A stretch of 46,462 nt of DNA from Candidatus Omnitrophota bacterium (GTDB lineage Bacteria > Omnitrophota > Gorgyraeia > Zapsychrales > Fredricksoniimonadaceae): positions 1 to 46,462 of the forward strand of contig JAGWOI010000002.1 in assembly GCA_028870995.1 (NCBI GenBank), written 5' to 3'. Position 1 is the stretch's first letter. Each line of letters begins with the position of its first letter. Below the pieces are notes generated by a model. That model saw only the letters and a list, made by a program, of their open reading frames with translations, was not told the origin of the DNA and searched no databases. Below, piece by piece: positions 33,974 through 42,263 of this stretch. A program made the translations under genes and the position numbers.

Positions 33974-34002
33974 ATTATAGCTCTTATTTACGGCCATGGC
34001 AA
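33974..34002 (-). promoter_or_regulatory. strong promoter of the 6S RNA
   Basis: Minus strand: TTGCCA (34002-33997), spacer 17 bp, TATAAT (33979-33974). The start point is near 33967. The -35 lies within the last codons of the upstream methyltransferase gene. Confidence 0.8.
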
Positions 34003-34721
34003 ATCAAGAAAGACCCCAGGCTGTCTGCGACGGGTAAAAGGCCCAATAAATATTCCTGGGCGTTGTAAAACGGAAGGAAGGCGCCGGCTGTCTTGGATTC
34101 CAGGTAGGAAATCGTGACGCCGCTGATGGCTCGGATTTGGATACGGGTAAAATCCGCCTGCTGCAGCGCCTCCTGCATTTGCCTTTTGGATAGGAGCCGC
34201 TCGTTGTCTGTTTTTCCGGCCTTAGAGCAGAACGGTGAGCGCGGATGACGGTAAAGCCACATGCCGGGATTGCCGATATGGGGATCATAAGAAAGCAGCG
34301 CCCCGCCCTTTTTTAAAATCCGGTACGCCTCGCGCAGACAGGGCCCCGTGTCCGGGAAATGGTGCAGAACCCCGGAAAAAATAACCAAGTCCATGGAGCC
34401 GCTCTTGAGCCCCGTCTTGCTGATATCAGAAACGAGGTAGTGGATACCGTCCTTTTTGGCTTGGGCTCTATGGATGGCCTGCCGGGAAATGTCAATTCCC
34501 ACAACATTGGCTGCCTTGTTCTCAAAAAACCGGCGGGTAAAAGAACCTGTGCCGCAGCCAAGATCGGCGGCCGTGCGCACCTGCTCCCACGTTGGACCCA
34601 AGCAACGGCGGAAGGCCTTGATAATGGACTGGTAGCCGTAGGCCGTCAGGCTGTCGTAGTCCCTGTCCTTGGTAAAACGGTCAAAAAAGGCGATCTCTTC
34701 GTTCCTGTCCTGAACGCTCAT
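33984..34721 (-). CDS. class I SAM-dependent methyltransferase
   Basis: 245 aa. Motif I ADLGCGTGSF (residues about 50-59), motif II GIDISRQAI, an acidic SDISKTG step, and SGVLHHFPDTG and LREAYRILKKGGALLSYDP. Substrate unknown; its position behind a sugar C-methyltransferase and glycosyltransferase suggests a small molecule or glycan target. The end of the gene contains the 6S RNA promoter's -35. Confidence 0.9.
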   Translation of the reverse strand: MSVQDRNEEIAFFDRFTKDRDYDSLTAYGYQSIIKAFRRCLGPTWEQVRTAADLGCGTGSFTRRFFENKAANVVGIDISRQAIHRAQAKKDGIHYLVSDISKTGLKSGSMDLVIFSGVLHHFPDTGPCLREAYRILKKGGALLSYDPHIGNPGMWLYRHPRSPFCSKAGKTDNERLLSKRQMQEALQQADFTRIQIRAISGVTISYLESKTAGAFLPFYNAQEYLLGLLPVADSLGSFLICHGRK

Positions 34722-35959
34722 GGAACATCCTTATTGCCGATGACAACCGGTATTGGCAGCGGCAGGATAAAATCACCTTGAAACCCTTTGGCTTTGAGTT
34801 TAGGCATGAGGTCCCCGGAAATATGCCAGGAAAGCACCAGGGCATACTCGGGCCTTCTTTCTAAAAACTCCTTTTCAGCGGTGATCCTTATTCCTGTGCC
34901 GGGGATGATCTTGCCGATCTTGCAGGATCCTTCGGTTTCTGCCACTGCCTCGATCATACGGGCATCCAAGCCGGTATAATTGAGCAACACGGTGGCCCTT
35001 CCCGGCGCCCCGAGGCCATAGACGGTCTTTTGCTTTTCTATAAGCGAGACCACCAAGTGGCGTAAGGAATTTTTATGCTCCAGGACTTTCCGCCGGAAAT
35101 CAGCCATCATGACCCTCAAATCCCTGTCTGCCTCCTGCTTCAAAACATTCCCAACGCTGGGATGAATGCGGTGCTGTCCCCGGTGGCCGGCATAGACCCT
35201 CAGCGACCCGCCATGCGTGCCGATTTCCTGAGCACGGATGATGTCCAGGCCGTGCCTGTCCAAAAGGGCTTTCAGGCTTGTTAATGAATAATACCGCAGG
35301 TGCTCATGGTGGATCGAATCGTATTGACAGGACTCGAGCATGGTGATGAGGTACCCTGACTCGGAAACAAAAAGGCCCTGGGGCTTCAACAATTGTTTGA
35401 TGCGGCGTACGGCGGCATTAACATCGTCGAAGTGGGCCAGCACGTTGGTGGCGGTGATCACCGCTGCCTGGCCGTAAAGCTGCAGGATGCTGCCTGCTGT
35501 GTCATCGGTAAAATACGCTTGAATGACCTCATGTCCCTGGCGCAGGGCCGTCTGCCCCATGTTCTCGGGCGTGATCCCCAGTGTTCGCACACGCCCTTTA
35601 AAACCGTTCAGCAGGGTGCCGTCATTGCACCCGATATCAACGATCAAATCCTCTTTGCCTAAGCTTATGGACCCGCTGATCTCCTGGGCCAGCCCAGCAA
35701 AATTATCCCTCAAAATCTTTGTGGTGCCTCCGGTATAGGGATAATCCTTCGGAAAACGAAGTTTGTTGTCGACGATGCACCCGAGCTGAACGAGTCTGCA
35801 GCAAGGACAGTACCGCAAGGGGGTTGGATATTTCGCCGCCGGCATTGTCCGGCCGGGCTCCATCAAGCTGTCCACGAGCGGGATCTCTCCCAAAGAAAGA
35901 ATCTCCTCGGTACCGCCGGCACAAATCTGGCATTTGTTGATTATTGTATACTCAGCCAT
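34718..35959 (-). CDS. NDP-sugar C-methyltransferase-like protein
   Basis: 413 aa. N-terminal zinc-binding domain with paired CxxC sites (CQIC near residue 10, CPCC near 51), a central SAM-binding domain (IVDIGCNDGTLLNGF; FVSESGYLITMLE), then the C-terminal Methyltransf_14-type domain (GLGAPGRATVLLNYTG). This three-domain order is that of TylCIII/NovU-type sugar C-methyltransferases, which add a methyl to a deoxysugar nucleotide. It overlaps the next gene by 4 bp, so the glycan genes form one transcription unit. Confidence 0.85.
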   Translation of the reverse strand: MAEYTIINKCQICAGGTEEILSLGEIPLVDSLMEPGRTMPAAKYPTPLRYCPCCRLVQLGCIVDNKLRFPKDYPYTGGTTKILRDNFAGLAQEISGSISLGKEDLIVDIGCNDGTLLNGFKGRVRTLGITPENMGQTALRQGHEVIQAYFTDDTAGSILQLYGQAAVITATNVLAHFDDVNAAVRRIKQLLKPQGLFVSESGYLITMLESCQYDSIHHEHLRYYSLTSLKALLDRHGLDIIRAQEIGTHGGSLRVYAGHRGQHRIHPSVGNVLKQEADRDLRVMMADFRRKVLEHKNSLRHLVVSLIEKQKTVYGLGAPGRATVLLNYTGLDARMIEAVAETEGSCKIGKIIPGTGIRITAEKEFLERRPEYALVLSWHISGDLMPKLKAKGFQGDFILPLPIPVVIGNKDVP

Positions 35960-36668
35960 CTATCTTTTCGAAGCGAAGCATTCTAACGCCGTCTAAGAAT
36001 ATTCTTCCATATTGAAGCGCCCGCGATACCGTCTTGAAATGAGAAGGCCCTCCATCCAGACGATTGTACGATTTATACGGTATTTCCGCCGTCTTAAGGC
36101 CCCGCCGCTGGGACTGGATGGCGAGCTCGAAGGCAGCTGTCCAGCCCCCCTCCATATTCAATTTTATCTTTTCAAGAATGTCCCGTCGAAACATTTTGAT
36201 GCCGCAGGTGGCGTCCGAAAACTTGCATGAGGCGGCCCAATAAAACAAGCGGTTGCCCCAGGCCGACATCACCCTGGCCCCAACCCCGCCTCCTGACACA
36301 TGGGCGCCTTTTGAATACCTGGTCCCGGAGACCACATCATAGCCCTTGTTCATCAATTCGATCATGGGCCTGATGATGCTCAACGGACCCGGATCGTCTG
36401 CGACTAAAAAAAGGAGATACCCACCCCTGGCTTTTTCCAGGCCGGTGCGGAGAGCGCCGCCCACTCCGGGCCGGTGAACATTCATCAGGACCTGAAGGCA
36501 CCGGCTGGTTTCTTGAAATCCTTTAATGACCGGCAGGGTCGGATCATTCTTATCATCGTGGACCAGCAAAATTTCATGGGGAATATCCGAAATTCCCTGA
36601 AGCCCCTGAAGCGCCGGGATTATGCTTTTGCCTTCATGGTGAAAAGGCATGATGATGGTGAGGATCAT
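35952..36668 (-). CDS. glycosyltransferase family 2
   Basis: 238 aa from ATG 36668 (MILTIIMPFHHEG); an upstream frame extension to 36761 has no good start. GT-A fold features are LTIIMPFHHEGKSI, HDDKND and the acidic LVADDPG motif. It resembles dolichol-phosphate-mannose-synthase-type enzymes (GTRYSKG; FRRDILEKI), with a C-terminal helical end. The ATG overlaps the upstream stop (TCAT at 36665-36668). Confidence 0.88.
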   Translation of the reverse strand: MILTIIMPFHHEGKSIIPALQGLQGISDIPHEILLVHDDKNDPTLPVIKGFQETSRCLQVLMNVHRPGVGGALRTGLEKARGGYLLFLVADDPGPLSIIRPMIELMNKGYDVVSGTRYSKGAHVSGGGVGARVMSAWGNRLFYWAASCKFSDATCGIKMFRRDILEKIKLNMEGGWTAAFELAIQSQRRGLKTAEIPYKSYNRLDGGPSHFKTVSRALQYGRIFLDGVRMLRFEKIDG

Positions 36669-37420
36669 TGAAGACGTAGGGTTCTCCAAAGGCTGCAATT
36701 TAAAGACGCATCGCGGGAAAGGGCAATGGGCGTCTTTTTTTGAACATCTTTCAAAAGACAAGGCTTGATCGAGGGTTTGATGCTTTTATAACGATTATAG
36801 TCGGAATCCCGCCTGCCGCCCACATTCACTGTTCCTATAAAATCCGACTGCAGCAACTGATGAACAGCCCGCACCAACTCTTCCAAGGGGACGCCGGAAT
36901 TATAGGCGTCCCTGGTGTAGGTTTTAAACCCGATCCGGTTGGGATCGAAGAACCGGGTGCGTATGATGCAATGGTTTTTCAATAAGTTCACCGCGCACTC
37001 TGCCCCCAGTTTCGTCCACCCGTACTCATTATAAGGAATGGCCGCATCCGTTTCTTTGTATTGTCCCCGGGTGCTGGGATAAACCCCATCCGTGGAAATA
37101 TAAACGAACCGGATGCTTTTTTTGAGCTTTTTTTCCTTGCTCAAAGCCCCTTCCACCAGACGGGCAGTGCCCATCAAATTGGTTTGCAGCGCCTTTGCCG
37201 GATCCCGTTGACAATCATGCATCCTGGCCATGGCCGCGGCATGGATGACGGCATCAATAGTGTGTCCCTGAAAATACCTGCGGACGCTTGCTGCATTGCA
37301 AATATCCATTTCTCGACGGGACGGCGTCAAGGCACCCGGGAAGAACCCACTGGCTACCAAACCGGCCCCCAAATGTCCGGTGGCTCCGGTAATAAGAACT
37401 TTCTTTATTTTATGTTCCAT
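36665..37420 (-). CDS. RmlD-like SDR reductase/epimerase
   Basis: 251 aa. Rossmann motif GATGHLG (residues 12-18), INAA-like AVIHAAAMARM, STDGVYP, and catalytic YNEYGWTK (Tyr-x3-Lys). It resembles dTDP-4-dehydrorhamnose reductase and other extended SDRs that act on nucleotide sugars. First gene of the glycan group, in overlap with the glycosyltransferase. Confidence 0.85.
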   Translation of the reverse strand: MEHKIKKVLITGATGHLGAGLVASGFFPGALTPSRREMDICNAASVRRYFQGHTIDAVIHAAAMARMHDCQRDPAKALQTNLMGTARLVEGALSKEKKLKKSIRFVYISTDGVYPSTRGQYKETDAAIPYNEYGWTKLGAECAVNLLKNHCIIRTRFFDPNRIGFKTYTRDAYNSGVPLEELVRAVHQLLQSDFIGTVNVGGRRDSDYNRYKSIKPSIKPCLLKDVQKKTPIALSRDASLNCSLWRTLRLQ

Positions 37421-37479
37421 GATTTAAAAAAAGTTTATCATAGAAAGAAGCCGCAAAACAAGCTATTCTTAGCATCGAT

Positions 37480-37950
37480 ATGACCAAGACACCGTCAAAG
37501 GGAGTGGCCGCCTGGGGTTGGCTGCTGATCCTGGGCTCTGTATATCAGATGCTGGCCCTGGCTTCTGGAGGATATCCCCATTACGCCTACCTTTTCCAGC
37601 AGTATAGCCCGCAGGTCATTCTGCTTCGTTACTGGGTCTCCTGGATCATAAAAATTATCGGCCTTGCCGCTGGAATAGGCGTGCTGAAATTGAATGAGTG
37701 GTGCAGGAAGCTGGCGGTTTTCAACAGCTTTTTTGTTGTCCTACTGGTGAGCTTTAAACATCCCTATGAAGCCTACGCCCTTCATGCCAAATATCTGGAT
37801 CAATCCTTGGGCGGCTTGTTTCCTTTCAGCTTCTCTTCAATGGTATGGCCGGCCTTGATTATCCAGCGGTCCATCGATGTGATTTTTGGGATCGCACTGA
37901 TCCATTTTTTCACCCGTCCCGGGGTCAAAAAGCAATTTACCGGCGCCTAG
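37480..37950 (+). CDS. four-TM membrane protein, unknown
   Basis: 156 aa with four hydrophobic segments (about 9-28, 44-65, 77-93, 117-140) and few charges between them. No motif recognised. It overlaps the 3' end of pheT by 14 bp on the opposite strand and is divergent from the SDR gene. No clear Shine-Dalgarno is visible before the ATG at 37480. Confidence 0.65.
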   Translation: MTKTPSKGVAAWGWLLILGSVYQMLALASGGYPHYAYLFQQYSPQVILLRYWVSWIIKIIGLAAGIGVLKLNEWCRKLAVFNSFFVVLLVSFKHPYEAYALHAKYLDQSLGGLFPFSFSSMVWPALIIQRSIDVIFGIALIHFFTRPGVKKQFTGA

Positions 37951-39961
37951 CCCTTAGTTCGCTCACCAGGGCCTGCACCAGGCGTTCGTGCACATCCGTG
38001 ACTTCATCTTCGCGCAGGGTCCTGGTATTGGATTGGTAGCAGCAGGAAAACACCAGGCCTTTGTCGCCCGGTTGGATCTTGTCGCCCAAATATTGTTCGA
38101 TAAACTGAACCGATTTGAGGATTTCCCCTCCCTGTTTGCGGCATATATCCTCTATTTTTTGATAAGGGATGCTTTTCTCGACGGCCAAGGACACGTCGCG
38201 AACGATCGCGGGAAATTCTGAAATAGGCCCATACCTGACAAGACCCTTGGGACAGGATAAAATGGGCTCCAAATAAAGGGCCGCAAAATAAATGTCCTGG
38301 TGTTTGATGTCCCAATTGTTCAGAACATCCCTGTCCACCCGGCCCAGGACGCCCTGAGGTTTTCCATCAATGACAATGGAGGCGCCGCAGGCGGGATCAA
38401 AGGCGGGGACATTTATGTCTGCGTAACCGGCCTTGACGCCGCCGATATGAAGGACATGCTCCACCACGCCTTTTAAATCATAAATATCCACCGTCTCTTT
38501 TGGGGACACGCGCCAATCCTGGCGCCGGCGTCCGGTCAACAGAATCCCCAAGGAATCCCTTTCGCCGTCGGGCGCGTAGGTCTTGCCGATTTCGAAGAAA
38601 CGCAGATCTTTCTGGCCGCGGTTGATATTCGTCAGCGCCACCTGAAGGAAAGAAGGCAGCAGCACCGGCCGCATCAATTCCTGGTCCTGGGAAAGCGGGT
38701 TAAAGACCTTGATGAGCGGCATTTGCCCTATTTTGGTCTTAGCCAAGGCCTTGATGCTGATCATGGAAAGTGTGATGATCTCGTCGACGCCGGCAGCAGC
38801 CATCGCCTGGCGTATTTTTTCTTTTAGTTCCCTGGGCCTTCGGTCGAGGACGATATTGGCCGACTTGATGACCGGCATCTTGGAAGGCAGGCGGTCAAAG
38901 CCTGTCATGCGGGCGATCTCTTCGATCACATCCACTTCCTGGGTTATGTCCGTGCGGTTGGCAGGAGGCGTCACCGTTAACATGCCGGCTTTGAACTCCG
39001 CCTTGAATCCCAGCCTGGCCAGCCAAGTCCGGACTTTGGGGGCGGTCACCTCTATGCCCAGCAGGGCTTTTATCTCCCCTGGCCTCACCTTGATCCTGGG
39101 TGCCGTTGCTGCAACCTTGATAGAAATCTCCTCGCGGCCTGCCAAATGCCCGCCGGTCGATGACAACAACAGGTCTGTGGCGCGGTTGGCTGCCGCCAAA
39201 ACTCCGTCAAAATCCACATTACGCTCAAAACGGTAGGAAGATTCGCTCCTGAGTCCCAGGCTGCGGCAGGCCCGACGGATAAGCCCCATGTCGAAATGGG
39301 CGCTCTCCAGCAGGATATTTTGGGTCGCCGGCGTTATTTCCGTCTCCCGTCCGCCCATGATCCCGGCAATGGCCACCGGTTTTTCAACATCGGCGATGAT
39401 CAGAATGGAAGGGTCCAGTTTTCTCTCAACCCCGTCAAGGGTGACCAGGCTTTCGCCGGGCCTGGCCCGGCGGACCACGATCTTGCCGCCGGCTAATTTG
39501 TCGTAATCGAATGCATGCAGGGGCTGGCCCATTTCCATCAAGACGAAATTCGTGATGTCCACGGCATTGTTGATGGCGTTTGTGCCTGCGGCCGCCAGGC
39601 GGTCCTTCATACCCTCAGACGCCCCGGCAATCTTGACGTTCTTGATCAAGGTGCCTATATACCGGCGGCAGTCTTTCTTATTTTCTACCTGAATGAGGCC
39701 TTTAAGCCGTTTGAGTTTTTGGCTTTTTATCTTGGGGAATTTAACTGCCTTGCCCGTGATCGCACCGACTTCCCTGGCCAGGCCCAAAATGCTTAAAAGA
39801 TCCGGGCGGTTGGGCGTGATCTCCAGCTCCAAGACCGTATCCTTGCCGGCACCCTCGACCGTCTCCACTTCCAGGCCGGCCATGGTCAGGCGGTCGATCA
39901 GCCCTTCCATCGATAATTTCGGGTCAATATAATCTTTTAACCAGTTGATGGGCAGTTTCAT
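37937..39961 (-). CDS. pheT: phenylalanyl-tRNA synthetase beta subunit, lacking the tRNA-binding insertion
   Basis: 674 aa against about 800 in most bacteria. The opening MKLPINWLKDYID is normal, but the protein passes from LEVETVEGAGKD directly to VLELEITPNRPD at residues 42-54, skipping the EMAP-like tRNA-binding (B2) domain of about 110 residues. The later domains, B3/B4 editing, B5 and the C-terminal FDX-ACB anticodon-binding domain (SEFPAIVRDVSL...), are present. pheS-pheT spacing is 3 bp. Confidence 0.95.
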   Translation of the reverse strand: MKLPINWLKDYIDPKLSMEGLIDRLTMAGLEVETVEGAGKDTVLELEITPNRPDLLSILGLAREVGAITGKAVKFPKIKSQKLKRLKGLIQVENKKDCRRYIGTLIKNVKIAGASEGMKDRLAAAGTNAINNAVDITNFVLMEMGQPLHAFDYDKLAGGKIVVRRARPGESLVTLDGVERKLDPSILIIADVEKPVAIAGIMGGRETEITPATQNILLESAHFDMGLIRRACRSLGLRSESSYRFERNVDFDGVLAAANRATDLLLSSTGGHLAGREEISIKVAATAPRIKVRPGEIKALLGIEVTAPKVRTWLARLGFKAEFKAGMLTVTPPANRTDITQEVDVIEEIARMTGFDRLPSKMPVIKSANIVLDRRPRELKEKIRQAMAAAGVDEIITLSMISIKALAKTKIGQMPLIKVFNPLSQDQELMRPVLLPSFLQVALTNINRGQKDLRFFEIGKTYAPDGERDSLGILLTGRRRQDWRVSPKETVDIYDLKGVVEHVLHIGGVKAGYADINVPAFDPACGASIVIDGKPQGVLGRVDRDVLNNWDIKHQDIYFAALYLEPILSCPKGLVRYGPISEFPAIVRDVSLAVEKSIPYQKIEDICRKQGGEILKSVQFIEQYLGDKIQPGDKGLVFSCCYQSNTRTLREDEVTDVHERLVQALVSELRARRR

Positions 39962-39964
39962 AAA

Positions 39965-40978
39965 TTAAAATTGGCTTAAAAACCGCGCGTCATTTTCGTA
40001 AAACAAACGGATATCATTGATGCCGTATTTGAGCATGGCCATGCGTTCCACGCCCATGCCGAAAGCCAGTCCCTTATATTGGCCCTTGGGATAACCGGCG
40101 GCCTCAAAAACCCTGGGATTGACCATGCCGCAGCCTAGAATTTCCAGCCATTTTTTACGTTGAATGCCTAAGATCTCGGCATTGATATCCACCTCCGCCG
40201 AAGGTTCGGTAAAAGGAAAAAAGTGCGGCCGGAAACGCATGATGACCTTGGGACCAAAAAAGCGGCGGCAAAATTCCGTCAACAGCCCCTTAAGCTCACA
40301 GAATGAAACTTTTTCGTCGACCAGAAGGCCCTCCACCTGGTGAAACATGAATGAATGGCTGGCATCCACGGCGTCCGGCCGATACACGCGCCCCGGAACA
40401 ATCACAGCCAGCGGCGGCCGGTGGGCCTTCATGATCCTCACCTGACCCGGCGAAGTGTGGCTGCGCAGCAAAAGGCGGCGCCCTCTGGATGAAGGGTCTT
40501 CCGTATCTAAATAAAACGTATCAAAAGCATCACGGGAAGGATGGTCTATGGGGATGTTCAGCCCGGTAAAATTATTAAATTCCGTTTCAATCTCCGGGGT
40601 TTCAGCCGAGACAAAACCCATGCGTTCGAAGATTGAGGTGATTTCCTGTAAGGTTTGGGTCAGCAGATGGGCGTGTCCCAAGGCCGGGGCGGTGCCGGGA
40701 AGAGAGATGTCCACCCGCTCGTCGATCTTTTTAACGGAATTTATCCACCCGGCTCTTTCCGTCATCAAACTATCGACGAGCTTCTTGAGGTCGTTGGCGC
40801 CTTTGCCGATGGCGGCTTTGTCCGCCGGGGCGGCCTGCCCCAGGGAAGCAAATACCGCAGTGACCAGACCTTTCTTTCCCAAATACTTCAGACGGAAAGT
40901 TTCCAGGTCTTGCGCGGTGCCGATGGCCTGGGCTTCGGCCTTGATCTGCGCTTCAATCTCCAGGAAATTCCATGTCAT
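39965..40978 (-). CDS. pheS: phenylalanyl-tRNA synthetase alpha subunit
   Basis: 337 aa from ATG 40978 (MTWNFLEIEAQ); the longer GTG-type start would extend into the upstream repeat. Class II motif 2 is VYRPDAVDASHSFMFHQVEG and motif 3 GLAFGMGVERMAMLKYG. N-terminal coiled-coil region is normal. Confidence 0.96.
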   Translation of the reverse strand: MTWNFLEIEAQIKAEAQAIGTAQDLETFRLKYLGKKGLVTAVFASLGQAAPADKAAIGKGANDLKKLVDSLMTERAGWINSVKKIDERVDISLPGTAPALGHAHLLTQTLQEITSIFERMGFVSAETPEIETEFNNFTGLNIPIDHPSRDAFDTFYLDTEDPSSRGRRLLLRSHTSPGQVRIMKAHRPPLAVIVPGRVYRPDAVDASHSFMFHQVEGLLVDEKVSFCELKGLLTEFCRRFFGPKVIMRFRPHFFPFTEPSAEVDINAEILGIQRKKWLEILGCGMVNPRVFEAAGYPKGQYKGLAFGMGVERMAMLKYGINDIRLFYENDARFLSQF

Positions 40979-41002
40979 GAGGCATCCCCTGCTGCAAGAA
41001 TT

Positions 41003-41053
41003 AAGGGGACACAATACTTAATGATGCCGACTTTAAGCATTGTGCCCCCCCTT
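41003..41053. repeat. second inverted repeat, rplT-pheS gap
   Basis: AAGGGGACACAATACTTAA (41003-41021) and TTAAGCATTGTGCCCC with trailing C and TT (41033-41053) are imperfect inverted copies separated by 11 bp. The arms differ at two or three positions. It could also serve as an attenuator or terminator before pheS. It is unrelated to the GGGGAC palindrome apart from a GGGGAC core. Confidence 0.85.
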
Positions 41054-41078
41054 CAAAAAATCTCACGCGTGTACTTTT

Positions 41079-41477
41079 TCAGGCCTTCTTGGCTGTCTTT
41101 TTCACAGCTGCCTTGGGCGCTGTTTTGGGCGCGGTCTTGGCCTGTTCCAACAACTGGTTGAAAACCTGCGGCTGGGTCACGGCCAAATCCGCCAGCACCT
41201 TGCGGTCCAGGGCGATATTGGCCCTCTTAAGGCCGCTGATAAAACGGCTATAGGATATGCCCGACTCGCGGCAAGCCGCATTGAGACGGATGATCCACAG
41301 GCTCCTGTATTCGCCCTTTTTCTTCTTGCGGTCAAAATACGCATATTGACGCGAACCGATGAGCGACTTGATGGCTTCTTTATAACGCTTGCTGCGGTTG
41401 CCGAACTGGCCCTTGGCTTCCTTCAGGACGCGTTTTTTGCGCTTATGCGCATAGACGTTGCTTTTAATTCGTACCAT
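41079..41477 (-). CDS. rplT: 50S ribosomal protein L20
   Basis: 132 aa. The core (MVRIKSNVYAHKRKKRVLKEAKGQFG...; SYSRFISGLKRANIALDRKVLADLA) is standard. The C-terminus carries an extra Lys/Ala/Pro-rich tail of about 15 residues. Overlaps the end of rpmI by 14 bp. Confidence 0.97.
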   Translation of the reverse strand: MVRIKSNVYAHKRKKRVLKEAKGQFGNRSKRYKEAIKSLIGSRQYAYFDRKKKKGEYRSLWIIRLNAACRESGISYSRFISGLKRANIALDRKVLADLAVTQPQVFNQLLEQAKTAPKTAPKAAVKKTAKKA

Positions 41478-41676
41478 ACGGCAGAACCTTTCTTATACGC
41501 TTGGCGTCCGTCGCTGATACATATCCGCTATGGCGCAACTGGCGTTTATGTTTACGTGTTTTCTTGCCCAAGATATGCTGGCGGCCGGCGTTGCGTTTCT
41601 TTAAAAGACCGCTCTTGGTCATGCGCAGCCGTTTGACAGCCGCTTTCTTGGTTTTTAATTTTCCTTTTTTTGCCAT
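41464..41676 (-). CDS. rpmI: 50S ribosomal protein L35
   Basis: 70 aa, highly basic (MAKKGKLKTKKAAVKRL...). Standard L35 in the infC-rpmI-rplT cluster. Confidence 0.97.
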   Translation of the reverse strand: MAKKGKLKTKKAAVKRLRMTKSGLLKKRNAGRQHILGKKTRKHKRQLRHSGYVSATDAKRIRKVLPYGTN

Positions 41677-41697
41677 GACTGTTTACCTTCCTTTATC

Positions 41698-42204
41698 CTA
41701 TTTGGGTGATAAAACCATGGAGACAATGCGTCCCTCGGCCACCGGGGCTTTCTCAACCGTGGCGTGCTCGGCAGTGGCAGCCACCACTTTTTCCAGAACC
41801 GCCTTCCATTGGTCCCGGAAGCTCATCTCCCGGCCCGAAAACATCATATTGATCTTAACCTTGTCCTTCTTGCTCAAAAAGCCGATAGCCTGACGCATTT
41901 TGATTTCCAAATCATGGTCGTCGATATGCGGCTTGATCCTGATCTGCTTCAAATGCGTGACATGCTGATGTTTTTTGACCTTACGTTCCTTTTTCTGCTG
42001 GTCATATTTATATTTACTGAAATCTATGATCCGGCAAACCGGCGGGGCCGCGGTCGGGGCCACTTCGATCAAGTCAAGGCCGAATTCGCCTGCCAGTTCC
42101 AATGCCCTGACGATGTTGACCACGCCCAGCTGCTCGGAATTGGGCCCGATGACCCTGACTTCCTTGGCACGAATTTGATTATTGATCCTGATATTCTTTA
42201 AAAT
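41698..42204 (-). CDS. infC: translation initiation factor IF-3, ATT start
   Basis: 168 aa from ATT at 42204-42202. A GGAGG Shine-Dalgarno lies 7 nt upstream, and starting here gives the usual LKNIRINNQIRAKEVRVI. An upstream ATG at 42240 would run straight through the Shine-Dalgarno, so it is rejected. The N-domain (GVVNIVRALELAGEFGLDLIEVAP) and C-domain (VTHLKQIRIKPHIDDHDLEIKM...) are complete. IF-3 discriminates against non-canonical starts, so its own AUU start supports autoregulation, as in Escherichia. Confidence 0.93.
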   Translation of the reverse strand: MLKNIRINNQIRAKEVRVIGPNSEQLGVVNIVRALELAGEFGLDLIEVAPTAAPPVCRIIDFSKYKYDQQKKERKVKKHQHVTHLKQIRIKPHIDDHDLEIKMRQAIGFLSKKDKVKINMMFSGREMSFRDQWKAVLEKVVAATAEHATVEKAPVAEGRIVSMVLSPK

Positions 42205-42228
42205 AGTACCGCCTCCTTCTTTAAAATT

Positions 42229-42246
42229 GCACTCCTTCAAGAGTGC
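42229..42246 (-). promoter_or_regulatory. hairpin just upstream of the infC ribosome-binding site
   Basis: Perfect 6-bp stem GCACTC/GAGTGC with a 6-nt loop, followed on the minus strand by AATTTT and then the infC Shine-Dalgarno. It could affect access to the IF-3 start or act as a weak attenuator. Confidence 0.4.
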
Positions 42247-42263
42247 TCTATTATCTCTAAATT

